Assembly: GCA_963669155.1 (NCBI GenBank)
Contig: OZ022589.1
Span: 14,958,272-15,022,271, forward strand
From: Arbacia lixula
Taxonomy: Eukaryota; Echinodermata; Echinoidea; Arbacioida; Arbaciidae
Direction of reading: 5' to 3'
Length of the DNA stretch: 64,000 nucleotides
Shown: piece after piece, positions 24,028 through 36,387 of the stretch
Numbering within the stretch: position 1 is the first letter of the stretch
Layout: every line of letters starts with the position of its first letter
Made by a program: the position numbers and the translations under genes
The notes under the pieces: generated by a model
The model's database searches: none
What the model was told of the DNA's origin: nothing
Seen by the model: the letters and a program-made list of their open reading frames with translations, nothing else

Positions 24028-24110
24028 GCTCTCCCCCCTCTCTCTCTCTTTCTCTCTTTCTCACTCACTCACTCCCTCCCCACCACTCTCCACTTCATCC
24101 CACATCCATC
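23753..24110. repeat. (CT)n tract with an internal ~56-bp tandem duplication
   Basis: Perfect CT at 23854-23896 is followed by imperfect CT. A block containing CTATTTTTCTTGTTCTC occurs at about 23911 and again at about 23967. This is one of only two sizeable CT-oriented microsatellites on the plus strand. Confidence 0.9.
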
Positions 24111-24141
24111 TCCGGGGCTTTTCACATCACCCGTAATCTCG

Positions 24142-24170
24142 GTCACCGTGGCAACATACAACAGGTGAGT
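24142..24170 (+). promoter_or_regulatory. X-box-like site followed by a consensus 5' splice site
   Basis: GTCACCGTGGCAAC (24142-24155) fits the RFX X-box. Ten bases on, ACAG|GTGAGT is a near-perfect donor. A non-coding first exon starting in or near the upstream CT tract could end here. There is no transcript evidence. Confidence 0.25.
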
Positions 24171-24499
24171 TTAAAGTTTGCTTCTTTCTGCTTTCATTTT
24201 CGACGGGATTTGCCGTCTTTGCCCCCGTTCCCACCCGCGCAGGAAAATGACTCAGTGCGATGATTTTGCAATTATATCCCGAATCCACCTCGGCTTATCC
24301 AACCATCTCCTCACCCACCAATCGATATTTGCTTTTTTTCTTCAAACAGTCGAAATCTGTCAGTGCGCTCACCACAATATGTAAATGGTAAAGTTCACAT
24401 TCTGCTGCCGTCGTGTAAGCTAGCCTAGGCTTCGAGCGCCGGAGTGTGATCTGTGTCATGCGCATGCTCAGCAATCACTCCTTAGTCTGAAGGCGTTGC
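24171..24499. other. No recognisable feature
   Basis: Mixed sequence between the donor-like site and the tandem array. Confidence 0.45.
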
Positions 24500-26065
24500 C
24501 TGCTGACGAACGTCGATATTTATTTGTGTTAATGGTTAACGAAGAGAAAGCGATCTGATATTATGGATGAAAGAGCGGAAATCATGAAAATCATGGCTAT
24601 TAAAGTCAGTTTCTGATGATATATCCAGGAGGAGGGATAGAGATTTAATTATGAATCAATGCTCATTAATTTGCCCGAACGTGCGGAAGCAAAAAAAAAG
24701 AAGTAAGCATTTGGGTTAATGGTTGCCATGGAAATGGGTCATGAGAGAGTTGGCACAATGTAATCACGGCTGTCCAAATAACTCGAACATATTATCGCGC
24801 TCTATGTTCATTTACCAACTAATTCACAAATCAGGAAACCAAGAAACCCACGTGATACTTAGCTACCAGTCAACACTCAAAAATTTGCCTGAACATGAGG
24901 AAAGAATTATTTGAGTTAATGGTTGGAAGGGCTTAAATTTTGATATTAATGTAAGTAGCTTGTCATATTAACAGCATTGTGTGTTGTTAAATATGTATAT
25001 GCTCATAGGTCAAAAACCCCGAATAGCAAGAAGAAATTGGATTATCGATCAACCTTAATTAATTTGCCCGAACGTACCAAAAGAATAGTTTGTGTTAATG
25101 GTTGCCAAAAGAAACCCTGAACGGAATGTTTACATAATTAAACCATGGCTCAGGAAATACGTCGTAGAATACATTGCAATAGGCTGATATTTAAGACTAT
25201 TCCAAGTTTACTCATTAACAAAGAGACAGCATTCAACACTCTTCGATTTGCCCGATCGTGCAAAATATGTGGTTCAATGGTTGACGACAAAAAATAAAGC
25301 AAAGTCGTTGTTATTATGAAGGAGTTCGAGTAATGAAATAATAATCTTCAATATAATCCGTTCATAATATATATTATATATTTCTTAAAAATCAGGAATC
25401 CGGAACTTAGTTATCAATCAACCATCATGAATTTGCCTGAACTTGCGGAAGTAAAAATTGGGTCAATGGTTGACGAAAACATAATCAGAAGTTCTCGTAG
25501 ATATTGGAAAGTGTGAATGATCTAATCATAACCATCAATTTACGTCGGGGATATTATATAATTTCACATATAACTGAAAAATCAAGAATCCGGAACTTGA
25601 CTATCAATCAACACTTGTCACTTTTCCTGAACTTGCGGAAGTAAAAATGTGGGTCAATAGTTGACGAAAACATAATCAGAAGTTATCGTAGTCATGTAGT
25701 CATTGGAAAGTGTGAGTGATCTAATCATTACCATCAATTTACGTCGGGGATATTATATAATTTCATATATAACTGAAAAATCAAGAATCCGGAACTTGAC
25801 TATCAATTAACTCTCGTCACTTTTCCTGAACTTGCGGAAGTAAAAATGTGGGTCAATAGTTGACAAACGAATAATCAGAAGTTATCATAGCTTTGTCAGA
25901 GTATATAATCACGACCATCAATATAAGTCGGTAATAATATAGTATGATGTATATAACTTAGATATCAGGAATCCGGAACTTAATTGTCAATCAAAAGTCA
26001 TCAATTTACCCGAATTTGCTTGCGCAGCAATAATGATTTGGGTTAATGGTTGCCGGAGGAACGAA
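24500..26065 (+). repeat. Nine-unit tandem array with ~189-bp period
   Basis: A conserved block, TTTGCCCGAACNTGCGGAAG followed by GGGTTAATGGTTGACG, recurs across the region. The GTTAAT or GTCAAT core occurs at 24528, 24715, 24915, 25094, 25272, 25462, 25653, 25852 and 26042. These give spacings of 187, 200, 179, 178, 190, 191, 199 and 190 bp. Units around 25389-25968 also share AATCCGGAACTT and an AATTTACGTCGGGGATATTA segment and are the most alike; outer units are more diverged. No coding frame persists through the units. It resembles a small satellite or a long-unit minisatellite. Confidence 0.85.
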
Positions 26066-26955
26066 CGAACAGACGAACGGTGCAGGAAAAGTAGAAAGAA
26101 CACGATGAGCTTTGGTAATTTTATCAGTTCTGCATTACGATAGAATTGCATGGTGTTGCCATGGAAATGATCCATAATTCTCGAAGGAAGTATGCTGATC
26201 GATGTCTTCGCGTGGCAAGAGATTTGTGGGAGTATTGAAATGTAATGCAATACCAACGGATACTGGATGCTTTCTAAAGGAAAGAGTGGTCACACACATG
26301 TGTGTGTGTAGCAATGTTATACGAATATAGATGAAATAGAGGCGAGTCTTAGGTATGTTCTGTGCATCAATACTGCACAGACTGTATGTTTGTGCGTAAT
26401 ACAAAGAGCGCTTGGTTCTAACTTCGATATGTTTACCACCTGTTACGCTATGCCAGTTATCGTTTCCGATTGCAGTCTCCTCGTCATTTGTTTTTACACC
26501 TGCATGTGTTTTGATATAAATCATTTCTAAATATATAAGTATATAAATATAACATAAAGTATTACATATAGTAATGTTCATGATGGGGATCTTTACACCT
26601 CTTGATGTTCCTTGTTCGCTGGAACTCTCAATTTCAATCGTCAATCGATGCTCATCAATATTGGCAAAGAGGCGGATGTAATGCTTATTACTTTACACGT
26701 CTTACATTCAAGGAAAATAAGAAAAATATTTTTAACAATCAAACGAAACAGGTGAGTTTAGTTGTTTCATTAGCCCAAAATTGCGATTGAGTCATAGTTG
26801 CCATGACAATACTCCACACCCACCAGCGGAAACTAAGTTGATCGATGCGTCTCCTTGGAGAGAAGGTATTAAGGAGTTTTAGATGGTGACGAAAGAGTGG
26901 TAGATGTAACAACTGGAGGAGAAGTATGCTTACATATGCAATAGCAGGTAATGTA
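26066..26955. other. Unassigned DNA with X-box-like half-sites
   Basis: GTTGCCATGGAAAT at 26155-26168 and GTTGCCATGACAAT at 26797-26810 are CCATGG-type palindromes. A donor-like ACAG|GTGAGTTTA lies near 26750 and shares 13 bases with the one at 24161. Open frames of 62-169 codons here lack recognisable content. Confidence 0.4.
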
Positions 26956-26960
26956 CAAAT

Positions 26961-27017
<57 letters not shown>

Positions 27018-27400
27018 GGAGAGAAAGATAAAGAGAGAGAAAGATAAAAAGAGAGAAAGATAAAAGAGAGAGAGAGAGAGAGAGAGAGAGGGAAGGGGAT
27101 AGAGCGAGAGAGATAGATAGAGAGAAACAGAGAGAGAGAACGATAGAGCGAGAGAGAAAGATGGAAAGAGAAAGAGAAATATAGAGAGAAAGAGAGAGAG
27201 AGAGGGGGGGGGGGGGAAGGGGAAAGAGATAGATGCGATATAAATAGGTTAGAGAAGAAAATTGGGCCGGGGGGCGGGGCGGAGTTGAGAGAGAGATAAA
27301 GAGAAAGAGAGTTGCAGAGAGGGAAAGACCAAAAGTGTATATGAGATTGACATTGAGAGAATGAGAGAGAGAGAGAGAGAGAGAGAGATGAACAGGAAGA
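26956..27400. repeat. Long compound (GA)n tract with G13 run
   Basis: Perfect GA at about 26961-27014 is followed by GAAAGATA-type variants, G13 at 27204-27216 and another GA run at 27361-27388. The overlapping Ser/Leu frames of more than 200 codons are repeat translations. Confidence 0.95.
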
Positions 27401-28780
27401 GAGCCCAAGAGATTGATATGAAGATAGTAGGAGACAGAAAAAAGGTGTTGGATATATGTGGCAGTATTTTGCGAAAAAAAACTGACACATGTGAGAAAAT
27501 GGAGGGAGGAGGAAATTGGCAACTTTTATTGATCTGTCGATATTCCTTTTGATTAGTATTTCCGTTATTGACACAACGGGAATAAGTGACACCGCGCTGT
27601 AACTTACGTAACAGATGACAATTCCGGTGAGGTTTTATGAATGATAAAAATATGAAAAAAAAATGACTAACGGGTTAGAAAAATAACGAACTCCTCCCAG
27701 TGTATTGTTTTGGTATTTTAAATGGTGTAAGCTTCTCATACATTACAAATATGGATCGGTGAGGTATTCATGAATAGTGGCAAATAAATATGACACGTTG
27801 ATATGATAATCGTTCACCGTGACAGGGGCGACAACGGATACGACGACGAAGGTGGGGATGTTGACAATGAATATGATTACCACTGATGGGGTAGCAGATG
27901 TACCTGTCAGTTTCCACCACACTGCTTTCCAATGCCACACTATAAACATGTACCTTGTCATCATACAATTTCTCCCAAGTTCACTCTTCCCCCCCAGGGA
28001 TCCCCCTGAGCACATTGAGAACAGAGGGCCGGTTTCTTTATTTGTTGGAGGATGATAATACTAGCAATTCCGACTCAGGATAATGTTCAATACGTTGGAA
28101 TACCCCCACCCCCCCCCCCACTCTCCCCTAACCCCCTATCAATTCACGTGACGTCACTTGTGCAGAACATGCTGGTGACAATCTCCCTGATTACCTGAAT
28201 AATAAGAATGTCAAGCTACCGTTACTGATACTAAAAATAGTTTTTGTGTTAGGTTTAGTGCTGGATCATAAAGTGAAACGTGCGCCAGACTGTTTAACAT
28301 TGTGACCGGCGAGGCGTGCGACTTTGTATTTGTCGCAGGTGCTGTATCTAATATAGAGGCGCGGGCAGGGACGTATTAATCAGAGAAGGGGGGGGGGGGT
28401 AAAAATAATATTTGCCTGGGTGAAAACATGAGCGAAATATTGCCAGTATTCTATGTATTATGTTACGGAAGACACAAAAAAGAACATTCCTTGTAAGCAT
28501 CACATGTGACAGTATATGAACGTTGTTATACGTCCAATCTATGTTGTTTTGATGTATCTTGAGGTTCTTTAAAAAATACAATTTTAAATTGATCATTTAT
28601 CATTTCTGACATGTTTATAGTGTAGCTTATATCAATATGCAAGGTCATAATTATGTATCAGTGTATCACAGGCGACGAAAACCTGTTGCGTGGTTCGAAG
28701 GATGGTCAACATTAGACTGTTGGAATCTCCATTATCCATGGAGATGGATTTTCAATCCACTCCTCTAATCGGAACATGCA
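27401..28780. other. Unassigned DNA with C11 and G12 runs
   Basis: A C-run lies at 28109-28119 and a G-run at 28388-28399. The 27743-28055 segment is open on both strands but carries no recognised protein. Confidence 0.45.
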
Positions 28781-28990
28781 CGTGACCTTGTGCATTCTAA
28801 AGCAGCGTTCACATACCCGCTATTTGTCGCTTGCCGCTCGTAGCACGCCGCTTGCTGATCGGCGCGAGGCATTTTACGCAGCGGTAGATCAAGACAATAC
28901 CTACCATTGGCACCTTATAAATGCTGAGGCGATCCATCGTTTCGCTGGAAGGGACGGAGCTCGGCTGGCGGCCGATTAAAAGTGCGATTA
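28781..28990. other. GC-richer patch
   Basis: A 67-codon plus-strand frame and neighbouring GC content stand out from the A+T-rich surroundings. CGCTTGCCGCTCGTAGCACG-type sequence suggests either an exon or a GC-rich repeat fragment. I cannot tell which. Confidence 0.25.
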
Positions 28991-29619
28991 TGCAAAAATG
29001 TAAAAATAGAGGAAAACAACCTGCGGCAGTTGCAACACCTCCACCGATAATGACAGCTTGGTGTACAGGCGTCCTTTGTATTTATTCTAATGGGTTCGCT
29101 AAATCCTTCGGATAACTGAAAACTGCGATGGGATTTACACGATGGCTTTAAACCGGAATAACGGTATCCGGGTACTTACACAAACTTCCGAGCGGTGTAT
29201 TAGCTACAAGTATGTCATAATAGTTTTTACTTACCTAACCTGAATTCGCAAGCATATTTCGCGATTGTTCATCCTGTTTAGTATAGCAAGGATAAAACAC
29301 GACAACAAACTGGCAGCAGATACCACTTGTTTTTGATAGAAAAAAATCAAATGGTCATGGTGGGGAGGTATCCATTTTGGATTATATCATGGAGGGAATG
29401 ATTTAGAAATAACGATCGATATATATGTATATCAATGATCTACCTATGCCAGCAGCAATATATTTATTTTTAGGATGTAACGAGCAAGGATGAAAATAGG
29501 ACAATTTAAGAAAAGATAACAAGTATGAGGCCGCTGAAAGAAGTATGGGAGATAGAGAAGGATAAATACCGAGATATGGCAACAGAGATACATGACCTGA
29601 TATAGAGAGAAGAGGAGAG
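28991..29619. other. No recognisable gene; one isolated donor-like site
   Basis: On the minus strand, TTAG|GTAAGT near 29232-29237 is an excellent 5' splice-site match. The sequence before it contains a 39-nt open segment after CTAAACAG. This is too short to claim as an exon. Confidence 0.35.
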
Positions 29620-29651
29620 AGGGTGCAAGAAAGAGAGAGGGAGAGAGAGAA

Positions 29652-29702
<51 letters not shown>

Positions 29703-29885
29703 GAGGCAGAGAGAGAGAGAGAGAGTAAGAGATCGGAGAAAGAGAAAGAGGAAGAATGTGAGAGAGGAGAGGGAAGAGAGAGGGAGAGAGAGATAGAGAG
29801 AGAGAGAGAGTGTGTGTATTTGTGTGTGTATGTGTGTAAGAGTTTGAAAGAGGGGAGGAAGAAAGAGATAAAGAGAGAGAGAGAA

Positions 29886-29919
<34 letters not shown>

Positions 29920-29945
29920 GGAGAAGGAGAGAGAGAGACACAGAG
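29620..29945. repeat. Compound (GA)n tract
   Basis: Several GA runs with GGGA, AAGA and a short GTGTGTAT interruption. All long frames across it are repeat-derived. Confidence 0.95.
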
Positions 29946-30166
29946 AAGGGTGAGAAATTCAATTGGACGCGGACCTACACGCGCATAAGTGTGCACGGTC
30001 ATTGAAAACACGACAGCAACTTCGAAAACACACTTGTTGTCGATGATGATGACGGCGATGGCGAACAGGGGATGGCAAGAGGGAGAAGTCAAAGCAAACT
30101 GATACTTTAGAGGGGACGCAGAGAGGACGGGGATCCCATTTCCCGAGCCGTCTTGGAGGATTCCAC
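29946..30166. other. No recognisable feature
   Basis: Mixed sequence. A minus-strand frame opens with ATG in GCCATGG context at about 30172-30174, but no protein is recognised. Confidence 0.35.
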
Positions 30167-30180
30167 GTTACCATGGCGAT
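30167..30180. promoter_or_regulatory. X-box-like palindrome
   Basis: GTTACCATGGCGAT matches most of the RFX X-box pattern. Confidence 0.2.
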
Positions 30181-30664
30181 ATAGCGTCAAAACCCACACT
30201 TTTTCTGTAAGTGGGATATCGGATGTCGCGTTTCAGTTTGTTGGGAGGATTAAATGGTCATCTCTTAAGATAGGGTCCAAACTAGCTGGGCTGTTTCGTT
30301 TTCTTTAAAAACTCCCCCACTTGTGCTCTTGCTGTTGTTTTGCCTTATTTGATGTGCCATCTACATCTCTCTGCATGCTGTTGCTTATTCTATTTTCATT
30401 TCCGCATAACCCAATTTGCGTTCGGACACAGAATAACAAACATCTTGCGTCACAAAATAACTAGGCCTATCTCCCCATCCTCCTTTTTTAATTTTGTCTT
30501 TGGCAAATATTGTAGAATGAACAGTGAAATGGAACATCGACATTTCGAGCGAATGTGGTTAACTCTTCATCTGCCAACCTGGTGCAGGTACCAGCAAGGT
30601 TCCAGTGACATACGTTCTACTAACCATTTAAAACAAGAAGTAAACTAGAGCAAGGATAACCTGT
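30181..30664. other. No recognisable feature
   Basis: Mixed sequence without a supported exon. Confidence 0.5.
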
Positions 30665-30761
30665 GGCCATGTACAAACAAACTTCCTAGCCTAGTTAGTT
30701 GCTAAAGATGGATGCGCTTTAGCGACTAACTAGGCTTAGTGAAGTTTCATGAATATGGGCC
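30665..30761. repeat. Near-perfect ~97-bp palindrome (hairpin element)
   Basis: The arms are about 43-45 bp around a 9-base loop. The left arm contains AGCCTAGTTAGTTGCTAAAG, and the right arm is its complement, starting CTTTAGCGACTAACTAGGCT. Homology continues outward through ACTT and to GGCC at both ends. This is typical of a short foldback MITE, and is better preserved than the other hairpins in the window. Confidence 0.75.
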
Positions 30762-31230
30762 AAGAGCGATCGGATTATCTCAAGCTTTCTCAGAACGTCA
30801 CGGATAAGTAATCATGGGGTGATTGGAGGGCATTAAAAAGCCCTTAAATCCATTCCATCGATTGCGTGTTCACTGTGAAAATGCTCGCATGGAGCATATA
30901 TTAGGCTAATATGTGTTCTTTTTTATATATATAATACTTCAAATTAGGCCTGAATTGTCAGTAAAAATACTTTAATGATAAAAATTATGGAAAATGATAA
31001 CAAGTTAAATGAATATTATAAGTGAAAGGAGTGTTAGAATTACTAACGACTAAAATTACTTTATCTACTACTACTGTTACTGCTACTACTATTGGAATGA
31101 CTAGAATCGGTATGAACATGTACATTTTAAAATTGTCATGACACAATCATGGAAGTTTCCAAGAAGTTTCCAATATGTTCTGTAGACGACAATAAATCGA
31201 AACCAGGTATACCGACATATAAATGAATAC
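30762..31230. other. A+T-rich unassigned DNA
   Basis: Contains a few ACTACT steps. Nothing else is seen. Confidence 0.5.
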
Positions 31231-31334
31231 AGAGAGAGAGAGAATGAGAGAGAGAGAGAGAGGGAGAGAGTGAGAATGAGAGAGAGAGAGAGAGAGAAAG
31301 AGGGAGAGTGAGAGAGAGAAAGAGAGAAAGAGAG

Positions 31335-31382
<48 letters not shown>

Positions 31383-31451
31383 GCAAGAGCGTGCATATAA
31401 ACACATACAGTTCACGGGTGTTTTACAGTGGGGAGAAGGGGGGGGGGGGGG
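31231..31451. repeat. (GA)n tract and G14 run
   Basis: Imperfect GA with GAAT, GAAA and GATA interruptions to about 31385, then G14 at 31438-31451. Confidence 0.95.
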
Positions 31452-33285
31452 AGGGGGGTGGATGACTTCTTCATCACATCAAATCGCCAGTCCACCAATG
31501 AGCATCGCACGTGTATGCGCATTAATTAGCGATTAGCGGGCGCAACAGGCTAGCAATTGTGTCCATTTGTCAGAGGGAGGAAGTAATTGATTTTATCTCT
31601 TTCTCCGCCTGGGCAGCTGACTATGTTTCGTTAGTCATCAATAATACCTGTTCATAATGAAGCACTTTGCAAGGATGATTTATCAGCGCTGCAAGGCTGA
31701 CCAACGAGCGTTGTCATGTGTAGTGCTCACTTTTTTCCCCGGGAAGGGTATTATTCATTTCACTGTGCCTTGACTTTTTTTTTGCGCATGCTTACGGAAG
31801 AAAGACCGGTGATGATTCGAGGTAGCTCGCGGACGGCGGTGCATCGCGGCACGAATCTTGTGTTACTCAGTTCATCGCCAGTTGATTTTCAGGGCCCGCG
31901 ATTTGAAAGCTGAATGTAATGTTAATACCCGCGGTTGACGTCGGGCGTCCGGTATAGCAAATGAGAGGTGAGATTGCGGTAGGTAGCGGCGAGAAATATC
32001 CGGGGAGGACGTTACTAGTCTCCAATGTGCCCGCAATCTCTTCAGCAATTCGAACAACAGTCAAGTGTTTTTCTGATACCCTGCTGAAGAGCTTATTTTA
32101 TTGATTCCCATCTACATCATCCATGCAGATCAGCACAGCGGATGAGCAGCTTGCTTTAATATTCATGGATTTTCAACGACGCGGAATGGTTTCCTAATGT
32201 CATCCTATTATGTTCTCTGATTGCAAATGCAATAGGAGATTTATAACTGGATATAAGCGAGATTGAAACTTATTCCATTTGAGCAAAGTACTTTGTTTAT
32301 ATAAAAACCACAAAACACTTCTTTTCCCTACAGTATACAAAGTGTATAAGGCCTTTTGCATACAATGTGATCGCTCTGGTGAACTATAATATATTGCACT
32401 TGACAAGGAATCGGGGAAGGAGGAGGAAAAGGGAACACTGGAAGAAGGAACTGGAGATTGGGAATACGAAACAATTGGTGTCCTTGAAAACACCCATTTA
32501 CAATGAAGGTATTCTCTAAGCAGCGGAAAGACGGGATCAACGGTGTCCCTCGAGTACTTAATGTCTCTTTAATCTGCCTTGAACGAACACTGTTTTGAAT
32601 CCATTACAATTAGGCGGTACGTCGCCTAGCCTTTCAAATACAATTTTCTGTCGTTTTGACGGGGATGTTCGTTTTGCTGACTCTCTCTTCAAAACATGCC
32701 AGTTGCTAATATGCAATAATGTTGCAATAACATCGATATAATGCCGATATCAACAATGTCCATGCCACGCGTAAATTCAAACGTGCGTGCAATGATACAT
32801 GCCACGTTATAGCGCGCCGGGAACAGAAATCATCGGAGCTGGGTGCGTCTGTTTTCTTATGAGCGATCCACGCGCGCAGGTGTGCTGTACCATACCTGTC
32901 TTTATCGCGGTGCACACTGGTCGTGACACGATCACCAACGGGCCGAGTAACTGTACTGTCTACACCAAGACTCTCTCAAATCAGAATGTGACCATTATTA
33001 TGCTCGCTTTAATGAGTCTGGGTTCATGAGAGCCGGTCGTGCGGATTTTTTCTGTGTCTGGTTTGTTTATTTCGAGGACAGCAGGCAGCGTTCATATCGT
33101 GGAATCATATTAAAAACAGGAAGTCCTACACCACCGTTACCTAATACGTTAGGTCTACGTAGCAGTGGGGAGGAAAGAAAGTTTTCTTATGGCTTGTTGG
33201 CGTTGAAGATCGGATGGGGAAAATCTGAACTTGACTAACGCAACAGCTCTTCTATATAGGTAAGCAAACAACAGTCACATATACA
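31452..33285. other. Unassigned DNA
   Basis: About 1.8 kb with no supported exon. Overlapping short frames near 31716-32064 and 32706-33238 are open on both strands. A plus-strand donor-like ATAG|GTAAGC lies near 33260 without a recognisable exon. Confidence 0.4.
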
Positions 33286-33410
33286 CATCCATCATTTATG
33301 TATGTGTACATGTACACACAAACATAGATACACATACACCGACGCACATACACTGATGCTAACACATTCACACATGCATATAATATAGACACATTCACAC
33401 ACATATTGAA
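33286..33410. repeat. CA-rich low-complexity tract
   Basis: Imperfect ACACAT and ACATAC repeats. Confidence 0.75.
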
Positions 33411-34009
33411 TCAATAATATGACGTAGACGTCAATTAAAAGAAAGTTCATTCATCTGTTTTTCATTTGGCTTTTAAACCGTCTTCACTAGTCGTGTTGAT
33501 AGGGTTTATCAAAACCCTGATACAACACGTCATTGTTAATTCATTTCACAATCATCCCACTTATCTTATCATTGCAGAGGTGATACGTACCATAAATCAA
33601 CACAAATGGATTTATCTTGTGCAGACATTTTTACTCTGTCTTTTGAATCGTTCCTTGAGTACGTGTCATACTTGATATTAAATGTTCTAGCCACCGTACA
33701 AAATATCTGTGGTGATTGTATGGTGTCAAATACGTTCACATCTACTGCTGATAGTGTTTGCATTCAACTCCGTGGGCCTTCCACGGGTTAAACCCCGTAC
33801 AACCTCCTGACTTTTCTTCCTGTACCGACCATATTATTCATTCATTATCGCGTTTCTCCGTGCGATTCTGGCCACGTTATAGCCACCATCAATATTGAAG
33901 TCACGCTACTCGGGATAGCCGTGGGGTGCATTGAGTGACGGTGGATAATCTTCCGACTAAATTGGCCAGTAACCACTCCTCCGAACCACGTTCTAGCTCT
34001 TTATCTCTT
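33411..34009. other. No recognisable feature
   Basis: Mixed sequence. Overlapping frames on both strands at 33466-33791 have no family match that I know. Confidence 0.45.
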
Positions 34010-34187
34010 TCTACATCTCTCTTTTAACTCATTCATTGTGTTTGGCCATACGTGTATATTTAACCTTTCTTTTCTTCACACCGTCTCTCTGTCTCTATAT
34101 GTCTGTCACTCTCTTTATGATTAGTATGTCTCTCTACCTACCTACCCCCCGGTCGTATCATCTATCTCCCACCACTTTCTCTGTCTC

Positions 34188-34223
<36 letters not shown>

Positions 34224-34261
34224 GTTCTCTCTCTCTCATCTCTCTCTCTCTCATTCTCTCT

Positions 34262-34304
<43 letters not shown>

Positions 34305-34920
34305 CCCATCTCTCTCTCTCTCTCTCCCGGTAGCTCTAGACCAAATGAGCCAGTAACTACTCTTGTAAACCACGTTCTACCTCTTTATCCACATCCATTT
34401 TTCTCACCCTCTTTTTATTTTCACTCTGTTTATGTCTCTGTCTCTGTTTGTATATCTGTTTGATTGTATGTATATAATGTCAGTCTTCTTATCTATCATA
34501 TACTGCTATCTCCCTCCCCCCTCTCTCCATATTTCCTCTTCCCAAATCAGCCAGTTACAACTCTTCTTTCATTCCCTCTCCCCGTCCATGCATTGCTTTT
34601 TATCTCTCTATATTACGTCTCTTTCTCTCTTTTTTTATAATCTCTAAATATTTCTCCTTATACTCTTCCCCATCTCTCTATATTCTCAAACTGTGCAGCG
34701 CCTTTGACAAACCCACTCTCTATTCTTTTTCTCACAACTTCTCCCTTTCTCCTTCCTTCTTCTCCCACACATATGTTTCTCTTTCATCACCCTTTCCCAT
34801 CTTCTCCAATAAAAATCTCCCTTTTTGTCTTTCCGTTTTGGTATGTGTTTGTATTATACACCGCCCTCCCATCTCTCCCCTACTCTCAATTTCTCCCGTG
34901 CACTGTCTTGAGTTTGTAAC
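34010..34920. repeat. Polypyrimidine region with (CT)n core
   Basis: About 900 bp rich in T and C, with CT repeats at about 34196-34326. A phrase around CAGTAACYACTC, then CACGTTCTA and CTCTTTATC, occurs at about 33968-34005 and again at 34351-34390, suggesting a diverged local duplication of about 383 bp. Confidence 0.85.
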
Positions 34921-36387
34921 CATACTTAGGTTACTGTTTAATCACGAATCACGGGTGTAATAAGAAATTGCCATCGCGTATCACCTGTCCTGAAAGATCG
35001 CGAATGTATGTATGTATTGATTCTGCAGGAATAAATTAGTAAGTCAGCATATTCTACATATTTTCTCATCCAATATTATTGTCATACTACCTGTGTGGTA
35101 TCTACAAATAAGCCGTTTAAGGAAAAGTAAACCTGGACCATTCATTCTACGCATCTGAAACTGTATCACTGTCCGAACTTCTCTCGAGGCTTTTTAAGGT
35201 TTTGATTCCTCATTCTCAAGATTCTCAAGGAGGTAACGAGAAGAGGAGACAAAGTCGGCACACGTTCCCTGCAAATGTTGTCAAGGAGATGAACTAGTAG
35301 AATACGTCATTTTATTTTCTTCTATGCGTACAATCCTCTCAGATCAATCAAACGCTAACTGCAGAAAAAGGAATATTAAAATGCAAATTATACGTACAAT
35401 GCTAATCCGGACATAGTAAGCCCGGGAAAATAGGTATCTTAAAGGTGACTTTTAGAATGAAAGGTTGAGAGAGAGAGAGTTTGATCTAAATCAGAGCTGA
35501 ATGATTTCGACTTGACCATTACAGCACTAGTGGATATTTTGTAAAAACATTGAAATCTTTAGTCAAGCAAGAATCCTCGAAATGTTTACCATTACAAAAA
35601 TAGAACAACATTGAGAAATAATATTTAAACTGAAGAAAGACATATCATTTGTCACAAACTATTTAAGTGTTCAGCGTGAAGAGTTTGTTACTTTGAATCA
35701 GCACACAAACATTTTCTCCCTCCTTTTACATTATAAATTATACAGATCCATATTAGTTTCCTACGGTCGAGAGGAAAGCGTAACATAGCAATTTCATTTT
35801 GAGTGAGGTAATTTATATCAGAATTAGTTTTCGGCAAAATATGTGTCATCAATCATACATTTTAATTAACACTACTTAAATCAAATTTACACATCTAGGT
35901 CGTCTTGCAAATGCCCTCTTAGTCTACACAATCTCGGACGTACAGTGTCGTTGTTTACATACTGTGCAATATTTTTTTAGTGCGAAAAAAATGAAAAGAA
36001 CGAAATATCAGAAATCTCAAGAACGATCGAACCAAAAATCATATATAAACCCAAGTAACGTGAAATAAACACATCCATCGTAATTTTGTAGTTATGAAAC
36101 TGAGCATAACAACAGGTCATCCGCCGTATTATACACAAAATCAACTGCATAAATGACATAACTCCCGATTTAATGGAGTAGCATTTCCTTCCTTAAATGG
36201 CATCTATTGAGGATTCCCGCCGTGTCTGATCTGCCCGCTTTCCAACTCTCAGTTCAATCACCTCCTACGGATTTCTCATTCCTTCTTAACTCGTTAAGTG
36301 CTATACCGTCGTACACGTGTGCCTGTTATAGACATAGAAATTACAGAGAAGCCTTTTTATCTGACACAGAAATATTCTTCTTCTTCT
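34921..36387. other. A+T-rich unassigned DNA
   Basis: About 1.5 kb without a supported exon or repeat family. Confidence 0.5.

Noticed and set aside
24500-26065. CRISPR-like array
   Set aside because: Units of about 189 bp with diverged copies and no short exact repeats do not fit CRISPR. The window also has animal-type repeats.
26869-27592. Open frames of 217-220 codons on the minus strand
   Set aside because: They translate (GA)n repeats as alternating Ser/Leu. The frames exist because the repeat lacks stop codons.
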